Source: Multiplicimicrobium sp043718225 (lineage in GTDB: Bacteria; Omnitrophota; Omnitrophia; Omnitrophales; Aquincolibacteriaceae). From it: a stretch of DNA of 22,965 nt. How positions within the stretch are numbered: the stretch's first letter is position 1; the number at the start of each line of letters is the position of its first letter. Where the stretch lies: the NCBI GenBank assembly GCA_043718225.1, contig JAYSWD010000049.1, forward strand, positions 1 to 22,965, given 5' to 3'. This document shows positions 18,756 to 22,965 of the stretch, piece after piece. A program made the position numbers and the translations under genes. The notes beneath the pieces were generated by a model. That model ran no database searches. It worked only from the letters and a program-made list of their open reading frames with translations, and was not told the DNA's origin.

Positions 18756-19350
18756 ATTATCCGAAGTTAAAACGGGTTTAGCGGTAATCATTTCATCACC
18801 ATCGGGCGGCGGTAAAACGACGGTTGTGAATGAACTTATCAAACGCCATCCGGATTGGATGCGCTCAATCTCGACGACGACGCGCGCGCCGCGTCCGGGC
18901 GAGCAAAACGCGCGCGATTATTTTTTTGTGGATTCAGAACATTTTGAAAACTTAAAAAAGCAGAATGGACTGTTGGAAAGCGCCCAGGTTCATCAAAATC
19001 AATACGGGACTCCCAGATTGTTTGTTGAGTCTCAAGTAAGCCTGGGCAAGATTGTTTTTTTGACGGTGGATGTTCAGGGAGCTCAAAAAATTAAGAAGCT
19101 TTGGACGGATTCCTCGAGTTTGCTAAGTGTTTTTATCATGCCCGTCTCGATCGATATATTACGTGAGCGCCTATTACGGCGTAATACGGAAACGGCTGCC
19201 CAGATTGAGGTTAGGTTAGCCGCGGCTCGTCAAGAAATGGAACAAGCTAGGCTTTATGATTTTACTGTGTATAATCACTCCCTTGATCAGACCGTAGGGG
19301 AGATTGAAAGACTAATTCTCGATAAGGTCCAAAAAAGGAGTTCTGTATGA
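18748..19350 (+). CDS. gmk: Guanylate kinase
   Basis: It transfers phosphate from ATP to GMP, giving GDP, in the cytoplasm. The 200-residue length fits the family. The P-loop SPSGGGKTT lies at residues 17-25, and the GMP-binding segment with SISTTTRAPRPGE follows at about 40-52. The DYFFV strand and the later R-R-N-T lid residues are also present. TTG at 18748 is the only sensible start: it overlaps the yicC stop and has an AGG about ten bases upstream. The last codons overlap the rpoZ start (ATGA), indicating translational coupling. Confidence 0.96.
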   Translation: MSKLSEVKTGLAVIISSPSGGGKTTVVNELIKRHPDWMRSISTTTRAPRPGEQNARDYFFVDSEHFENLKKQNGLLESAQVHQNQYGTPRLFVESQVSLGKIVFLTVDVQGAQKIKKLWTDSSSLLSVFIMPVSIDILRERLLRRNTETAAQIEVRLAAARQEMEQARLYDFTVYNHSLDQTVGEIERLILDKVQKRSSV

Positions 19351-19568
19351 CGTATGTGCCGCTTCAGAAATTGTTCGCGAAGAAAAGTATCAGTGTTTAT
19401 AAAACAACTTTGCTTGCCGCTCAGCGCGCGAACGAACTTGCCTGCGGAGCTCAGCCTTTGACTCAAGCGTCGACTACGAAAGTTTCGACGATTGCGCTTG
19501 AAGAAATTTCGCACGGACGTGTTTGGTATGTTGAAGAACCCGCCGCAAAGGGAAAAGCTTCTGAGTAA
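19347..19568 (+). CDS. rpoZ: DNA-directed RNA polymerase omega subunit
   Basis: A 73-residue protein of the omega family, which helps assemble and stabilise the beta-prime subunit of RNA polymerase. The middle contains the conserved sequence SVYKTTLLAAQRANEL, then GAQPL and TTIALEE-like residues (STIALEEISHGRV). The ATG at 19347 overlaps the gmk stop by 4 bp and has a strong AAGGAG (19335-19340) at ideal spacing. Its position between gmk and coaC is typical. Confidence 0.93.
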   Translation: MTYVPLQKLFAKKSISVYKTTLLAAQRANELACGAQPLTQASTTKVSTIALEEISHGRVWYVEEPAAKGKASE

Positions 19569-20106
19569 GAAAGTTCTCCATATTCTCTCGGGGAGCATTG
19601 CCGCTTACAAGGCCCCCGAGATCAGTGACAAACTGCGGCAAGCCGGCTGCGAAGTCACTTGCGTTTTAACTTCCTCGGCTAAAAAGTTTGTCACCAAAGA
19701 AACATTGCGCGCATTAACCGGCCGGCCGGTTTACGATGATATGTGGGCCACGGATTCGCCGCATGATGTTTTGCATACCGCTCTTGCTGAATCAGCCGAT
19801 TTAATTTTAGTCGCGCCCGCCTCCGCTGACTTTTTAGCGCGCGCTTCGGCAGGAATGGCGGATGATTTAGCTTCTTGTGTTTTGCTTGCCGCGACTTGCC
19901 CGGTTTGGTGGACACCCGCGATGAATGACAATATGTATAAAAATCCGCTCACTCAGTCCAATATTGAAAAGCTCAAGAAAAACGGGCATCATTTTATTGA
20001 TCCTATTCAAGGACATTTAGTTTGCGGACGCGTCGCTTTGGGCCATATTGCTGACACGGAAACCATTGTTGAAGCCGTTCTTAAATCTCTTTCCTTAAAA
20101 ACATAA
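19528..20106 (+). CDS. coaC: Phosphopantothenoylcysteine decarboxylase (CoaC, unfused)
   Basis: This flavoprotein half of Dfp decarboxylates 4'-phosphopantothenoylcysteine to phosphopantetheine in coenzyme A synthesis. Counting from ATG 19528, GSIAAYK (22-28) is the FMN-binding start, H83 matches the catalytic His, PAMNDNMY (130-137) is the substrate clamp and C166 in VCGRVALG is the active-site Cys loop. All key residues are present. The start is uncertain. ATG 19528 lies inside rpoZ; a CTG at 19561 has AAAGGG about eight bases upstream and sits nearer the family's usual N-terminus. The frame is also open back to 19492. The protein ends at 20106 instead of continuing into CoaB as in fused Dfp. 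Confidence 0.93.
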   Translation: MLKNPPQREKLLSKKVLHILSGSIAAYKAPEISDKLRQAGCEVTCVLTSSAKKFVTKETLRALTGRPVYDDMWATDSPHDVLHTALAESADLILVAPASADFLARASAGMADDLASCVLLAATCPVWWTPAMNDNMYKNPLTQSNIEKLKKNGHHFIDPIQGHLVCGRVALGHIADTETIVEAVLKSLSLKT

Positions 20107-20117
20107 AATAGATTGCT

Positions 20118-20873
20118 GTGACCCGCCGGTTACGTAACGCGCAGAGGAAAAAGAAAAAAGTGAAAGATTCCCGGTTGCGCAATGCGCAGAGAAAAAATCC
20201 GGTTGTGATGAAATCGCAGAGGAAGAACATAAAAGCAATTCGCCGTATTCTCATTACTGCCGGACCGACACGGGAAATGCTCGACCCCGTCCGTTTTATT
20301 TCCAATCTATCCACGGGTGAATTGGGCTACGCTTTGGCCCGAATCGCGGCTCAAAAAGGGTATGATGTGACGCTTATCAGCGGCCCCACAGCGATTATTG
20401 CTCCCAAAGGTATCCGCTTTATTCCCGTGATCAGTTCGGAAGATATGCGCAAAGCGTGCGAGAAAACATTTTTTAAAAACGACGCTTTGATTATGACCGC
20501 GGCCGTGGCGGATTTTACTCCCGCACACCGTGAAAAACAAAAAATTAAAAGACGCGAAACACAATCGGTTGTTTTAAAGCGCACCAAAGATATTTTGGCA
20601 GGGCTCGGGCCGCGTAAGGGGAATCGCGTGGTGATCGGATTTTGTTTGGAAACCGAAAAGTGGCTGGAATACGCCAAGCTTAAACTTCAGAAGAAAAAAC
20701 TCGACGGCATTATCGCTAATTTTTATGAGCCCGGAAAAGTTTATCCCTTTGGAAAAAACCGCATGACCTCCGCATTTATGAACCGTGACTTGAAAACGGA
20801 TATTTACCGGCGGTTGACCAAAACGGAGATGTCACGCAAGATTCTTGATTGGATGGAAGAGCTAGCCGGCTAA
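20118..20873 (+). CDS. coaB: Phosphopantothenate-cysteine ligase (CoaB, unfused)
   Basis: It joins cysteine to 4'-phosphopantothenate using a nucleotide triphosphate, the step before CoaC. The family signature appears as TAGPTREMLDPVRFISNLSTGELG, in two adjacent blocks, with AAVADFTP and the KIKR lysines further on. TKDIL, GFCLETE, and the IIAN and FGKNRMT segment complete the fold. Core homology begins near nt 20235. The 37-residue basic N-terminal extension from GTG 20118 is made of short repeats (RLRNAQRK twice, then SQRKN). No start has a clear ribosome binding site: GTG 20118, GTG 20160 and ATG 20208 are all possible, and ATG 20208 would give a normal-looking 222-residue ligase. It lies 11 bp after coaC, so the pair replaces a single coaBC. 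Confidence 0.92.
   Translation: MTRRLRNAQRKKKKVKDSRLRNAQRKNPVVMKSQRKNIKAIRRILITAGPTREMLDPVRFISNLSTGELGYALARIAAQKGYDVTLISGPTAIIAPKGIRFIPVISSEDMRKACEKTFFKNDALIMTAAVADFTPAHREKQKIKRRETQSVVLKRTKDILAGLGPRKGNRVVIGFCLETEKWLEYAKLKLQKKKLDGIIANFYEPGKVYPFGKNRMTSAFMNRDLKTDIYRRLTKTEMSRKILDWMEELAG
20126..20226 (+). repeat. Three short repeats at the coaC-coaB junction
   Basis: CCGGTT followed by 7-10 bases and then (G)CGCAGAG(G/A)AA occurs at 20126, 20171 and 20199. The first two contain an 8-bp palindrome (TTACGTAA, TTGCGCAA) and are 45 bp apart. In frame they give RLRNAQRK, RLRNAQRK and a diverged MKSQRKN. Confidence 0.8.
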
Positions 20874-20904
20874 GAGATAAGCTGATTATAGAAAAATCTT
20901 TTAT

Positions 20905-20954
20905 TTTCACTCCGCTCCTTATATTATAAGCCCGATTTTGAGGGCGAAGTGAAA
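20905..20954. repeat. Imperfect inverted repeat between coaB and the lipoprotein gene
   Basis: TTTCACT (20905-20911) pairs with AGTGAAA (20948-20954). After one mismatch CGC/GCG extends the stem. The loop holds a second near-palindrome, CTTATATTATAAG (about 20918-20930). It could be the coaB operon's 3' hairpin, though no T-run follows, or a regulatory structure. Confidence 0.5.
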
Positions 20955-20955
20955 C

Positions 20956-20985
20956 TTAAAGGTTGAATAATTCGGCCCCTATAAA
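20956..20985 (+). promoter_or_regulatory. Possible promoter of the lipoprotein-pfk unit
   Basis: TTAAAG (20956-20961) and TATAAA (20980-20985) are 18 bp apart, 45 bp before the lipoprotein ATG. The -35 match is weak, so this is tentative. Confidence 0.3.
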
Positions 20986-21030
20986 ACGTCTTACTGTTGA
21001 ATTTTTACTATTATTAAGGAGGCTTAGGCC

Positions 21031-21504
21031 ATGCGTAAACATCAAAAATTTTTAGGTTCATTTTTTGCGGCAGTTCTTTTTTTTAGCGGGTGCGCGACCG
21101 AAAGCGGATCAATCGGAGAAAGAGAATCAGGCGCTCTTTTGGGTGCGGGTCTCGGTGCGGGTATCGGCGCTTTAGCAGGTGCCGCGACAGGTCATGCGGG
21201 TGTTGGCACGGCGATCGGCGCGGGCGCCGGTCTGTTGACTGGTGCGGTTGCGGGCGAAGCTTCGCGCCGTCAAAAAGAAAATACGAAAAGAGAAATTCGT
21301 CAGGAAATGATGCAGCAGCAGTATCAGCCGCAATATGCGCCACAGCCGTACGGACAACAACCCGTGCAGCAGCAGCCGGCTTATCAGCAGTCGGCTCCCC
21401 AGACTGAGGTTCATAAAAAGTATAATCCGAGAACAGGACAGACCTTTCCCTCGAGCTATACTTTTGACCCTGCGACAGGCGAGCAGCTCAAGAATCTGCA
21501 GTAA
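21031..21504 (+). CDS. Glycine-zipper lipoprotein, Gln-rich
   Basis: A 157-residue envelope protein. A basic start and hydrophobic core lead to FFSGC, with Cys21 as the likely lipidated residue after signal peptidase II cleavage (Phe at -3 is not the usual Leu). Residues 34-75 form a glycine zipper (repeated GAGxGAGIGALAGAATG pattern), as in YMGG/17-kDa-antigen type outer-membrane lipoproteins, which can insert as a membrane hairpin. A Gln/Pro/Tyr-rich low-complexity stretch (96-125) and a short conserved-looking tail (YNPRTGQTFPSSYTFDPATGE) follow. The ATG at 21031 has a perfect AAGGAGG (21016-21022). The 3' end lies 8 bp before the phosphofructokinase gene. The precise role is unknown. Confidence 0.85.
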   Translation: MRKHQKFLGSFFAAVLFFSGCATESGSIGERESGALLGAGLGAGIGALAGAATGHAGVGTAIGAGAGLLTGAVAGEASRRQKENTKREIRQEMMQQQYQPQYAPQPYGQQPVQQQPAYQQSAPQTEVHKKYNPRTGQTFPSSYTFDPATGEQLKNLQ

Positions 21505-21512
21505 AGTTTCTT

Positions 21513-22616
21513 TTGAAGCGCGCCGCTGAATCTTCCACGCGTCTCGGAATTTTAACTTCCGGGGGCGATTGCCCTGGGCTTAATGCTGTCATTCGGGCGG
21601 TTGTGAAAACAGCCCGGTCAAAATACGGCATGGAAGTTTTTGGGATCGAAGATGGTTATCTCGGCCTTTTGGAAAAGCGAGGGCATCTTCTCGGTCGCGC
21701 GGATGTTACGGGAATTCTGCATCAGGGCGGAACTATTCTGGGAACCGATAATCGCGCGAATCCCTTTCGTGTTCCCACGACTCGCGGCAAGAAAATTGTT
21801 TTTGAAGACCGCTCGGACGAAGCGATTCAGCATTTAAAAGATCTAGGAATTCATGCTTTGATAACAGTCGGCGGGGACGGAACGCTTTCGATCGCGAATC
21901 AGCTTTCGAAAAAGGGTGTCAAGGTTATCGGAATTCCAAAGACTATCGATAACGATTTAAGTTGTACTGATTATACGTTCGGTTTTGATACCGCAGTAAG
22001 CATTACGACAGAAGCTTTGGACCGTTTGCATACAACCGCGTCCGCGCATCACCGCGTGATGATTTTGGAAGTGATGGGGCGGAATGCGGGTTGGATCGCG
22101 CTTTATGCCGGCTCGGCGGGCGGAGCGGACGTTATTCTGATTCCGGAAATTCCGTATAACATCGATAAGGTATGTGAAATGGTTACGGAACGTTCGCTTT
22201 ACGGAAAGCGGTATTCTCTGATTGTCGTTGCCGAAGGCGCGCGTCAAAAAGGTAAAAAAGTAATTGAAAAAGCTCCGGACAAGCTCAATCCTTATCCGAC
22301 AAAGCTGGGAGGGGTGGGTGAATATTTGCGTCAACAAATTGAAGCAACGACAGGGTTGGAAACACGCGCGGCAAATTTAGGCCATATTCAGCGAGGCGGT
22401 TCTCCGACACCTTTTGACCGGAATTTAGGAACGTTGTTCGGTTCGGTCGCGGTTGATTTAGCTTTTCAGAAAAAATGGAATCATATGGTAGGTTATGTCG
22501 CGAATGAAATCCGGTTTTTCCCGATTTCAAAAGCAGTGAGCCGCGTAAAGACCGTGCCGCGCGGGCACCGCTTGATTGAATCCGGAAAAGCGATGAGAAT
22601 TTCTTTCGGCGAATAA
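21513..22616 (+). CDS. pfkA: 6-phosphofructokinase (phosphofructokinase A family)
   Basis: It phosphorylates fructose 6-phosphate to fructose 1,6-bisphosphate in glycolysis. The 367-residue protein starts at TTG 21513, just before the family N-terminus; the ribosome binding site is weak, so coupling to the preceding gene is possible. Motifs are ILTSGGDCPGLNAVIR (14-29), GGDGT (120-124), PKTIDND (142-148, with the catalytic Asp at 146) and MGRNAGW (188-194). Gly123 after GGD points to ATP as phosphoryl donor, while Lys143 is the residue usual in PPi-dependent and some group III enzymes (Escherichia coli has Gly there). The donor is therefore uncertain. The protein is somewhat longer than the 320-residue E. 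coli type. Confidence 0.93.
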   Translation: MKRAAESSTRLGILTSGGDCPGLNAVIRAVVKTARSKYGMEVFGIEDGYLGLLEKRGHLLGRADVTGILHQGGTILGTDNRANPFRVPTTRGKKIVFEDRSDEAIQHLKDLGIHALITVGGDGTLSIANQLSKKGVKVIGIPKTIDNDLSCTDYTFGFDTAVSITTEALDRLHTTASAHHRVMILEVMGRNAGWIALYAGSAGGADVILIPEIPYNIDKVCEMVTERSLYGKRYSLIVVAEGARQKGKKVIEKAPDKLNPYPTKLGGVGEYLRQQIEATTGLETRAANLGHIQRGGSPTPFDRNLGTLFGSVAVDLAFQKKWNHMVGYVANEIRFFPISKAVSRVKTVPRGHRLIESGKAMRISFGE

Positions 22617-22629
22617 AAGATAATTTATT

Positions 22630-22701
22630 GGCGCGGTAGCAAAGTGGTAATGCACGGCTCTGCAAAAGCTGAATGCGGCGGTTCAATTCCGCCCCGCGCC
22701 T
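22630..22701 (+). tRNA. tRNA-Cys (GCA)
   Basis: The acceptor stem GGCGCGG (22630-22636) pairs with CCGCGCC (22694-22700), discriminator T. The anticodon stem CGGCT/AGCTG encloses loop CTGCAAA with anticodon GCA (22662-22664). The T-arm is GGCGG-TTCAATT-CCGCC. CCA is not encoded. A U discriminator is normal for Cys. Confidence 0.97.
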
Positions 22702-22712
22702 CGCTTCGTTTA

Positions 22713-22791
22713 GTCAAAGTAGCTTGGTTCTCAAAATTCAGACAGCCAATGCTTCGCTTGGAACTCATTTTAAGAACCAAGCTACTTTGAC
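22713..22791. repeat. 19-bp perfect inverted repeat after tRNA-Cys
   Basis: GTCAAAGTAGCTTGGTTCT (22713-22731) is exactly complementary to 22773-22791, with a 41-nt interior. After one mismatch AAAAT/ATTTT extends the stem. Inside, CCAA/TTGG forms a small inner hairpin. Short CTTCG-type direct repeats occur before, inside and after it (22703, 22751, 22795). It lacks a T-run, so it is not a typical terminator. Confidence 0.85.
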
Positions 22792-22812
22792 AACACTTCG
22801 CTTAAACATTGA

Positions 22813-22841
22813 AAATGAACTGATTTAAAATCAGTTCATTT
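22813..22841. repeat. 14-bp inverted repeat
   Basis: AAATGAACTGATTT (22813-22826) pairs with AAATCAGTTCATTT (22828-22841) around a single central A. It is nearly a perfect palindrome, 9 bp before the terminator stem. Confidence 0.85.
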
Positions 22842-22849
22842 GCAGAATG

Positions 22850-22867
22850 AAAAGCCTTCGGCTTTTT
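22850..22867 (+). terminator. Rho-independent terminator
   Basis: AAAAGCC (22850-22856), loop TTC and GGCTTTT (22860-22866) form a 7-bp stem running into a run of five T. It is likely to end the tRNA-Cys transcript before the tRNA-Leu gene. Confidence 0.75.
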
Positions 22868-22907
22868 GTTTGAGTTTTGTTTTTGGAGAATAGGGTTTAA
22901 GTTTTGC

Positions 22908-22965
22908 GCCCGGGTGGCGAAATTGGCAGACGCAACGGACTTAAAACCTGATTTCAAGAATTTTG
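22908..22965 (+). tRNA. tRNA-Leu (UAA), 5' part, cut by the window edge
   Basis: Acceptor 5' strand GCCCGGG (22908-22914), TG, and D-arm GCG-loop-CGC (22917-22933) with a Leu-like D-loop containing TTGGCAGA. Anticodon loop CTTAAAA (22940-22946) gives anticodon TAA at 22942-22944. The 5' anticodon stem ACGGA would need TCCGT, but CCTGA follows. Either the stem is poorly paired or the gene is interrupted in the anticodon loop. The rest lies beyond the window. Confidence 0.8.

Noticed and set aside
19492..19527. Extending CoaC back to the ATG at 19492
   Set aside because: It would add residues unlike any CoaC N-terminus and deepen the overlap with rpoZ, without a ribosome binding site.

Overview
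The window looks like a chromosomal piece of an uncultured bacterium, most probably Candidatus Omnitrophota (formerly OP3). That placement rests on one giant multi-module reading frame punctuated by short Arg-Ser-Glu-x-Arg (RSExR) linkers, a style I associate with that phylum, sitting next to an ordinary bacterial housekeeping cluster. It is inference; no rRNA is present to settle it.

Region 1 (left edge to 17641) is a single uninterrupted frame of at least 5,876 codons whose true start lies outside the window. At least eleven exact in-frame copies of the 9-mer CGCTCCGAA (Arg-Ser-Glu), plus diverged copies, cut it into about 13 modules. Several modules open, directly after the motif, with what looks like the N-terminus of a separate exported protein: a Sec signal peptide with an Ala-Ser-Ala cleavage site, a Tat signal with a twin-Arg motif, and two hydrophobic segments. 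Recognisable domains are a degenerate ABC1/UbiB-like kinase loop at the left edge, two helix-turn-helix-like segments, a HEAT-like stretch, a full SNF2-type helicase followed by a class I SAM methyltransferase, and six tandem 106-residue repeats with an exact 318-bp period, bracketed by two copies of another domain. Most of the remainder is helical sequence I do not recognise.

Region 2 (17642-17873) is a spacer with a strong hairpin, a run of GTC triplets at 7-bp spacing and a good promoter. Region 3 (17874-20873) is a compact housekeeping operon: yicC, gmk, rpoZ, coaC and coaB. It combines RNA processing, GMP phosphorylation, RNA polymerase omega and coenzyme A synthesis. CoaC and CoaB, often fused, are separate here, and the coaC-coaB junction carries three copies of a short repeat. 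Region 4 (20874-22616) has a structured spacer, a glycine-zipper lipoprotein and a 6-phosphofructokinase, closely spaced. Region 5 (22617 to the right edge) has a tRNA-Cys, two large inverted repeats, a terminator and the 5' half of a tRNA-Leu(UAA) whose anticodon stem does not close, possibly because an intron begins there.

The main candidate for something new is the giant gene. It reads like a polyprotein or a string of fused genes joined by a repeated RSExR element, with export signals at internal module starts. Residue numbers for it count the GTG at position 11 as residue 1.
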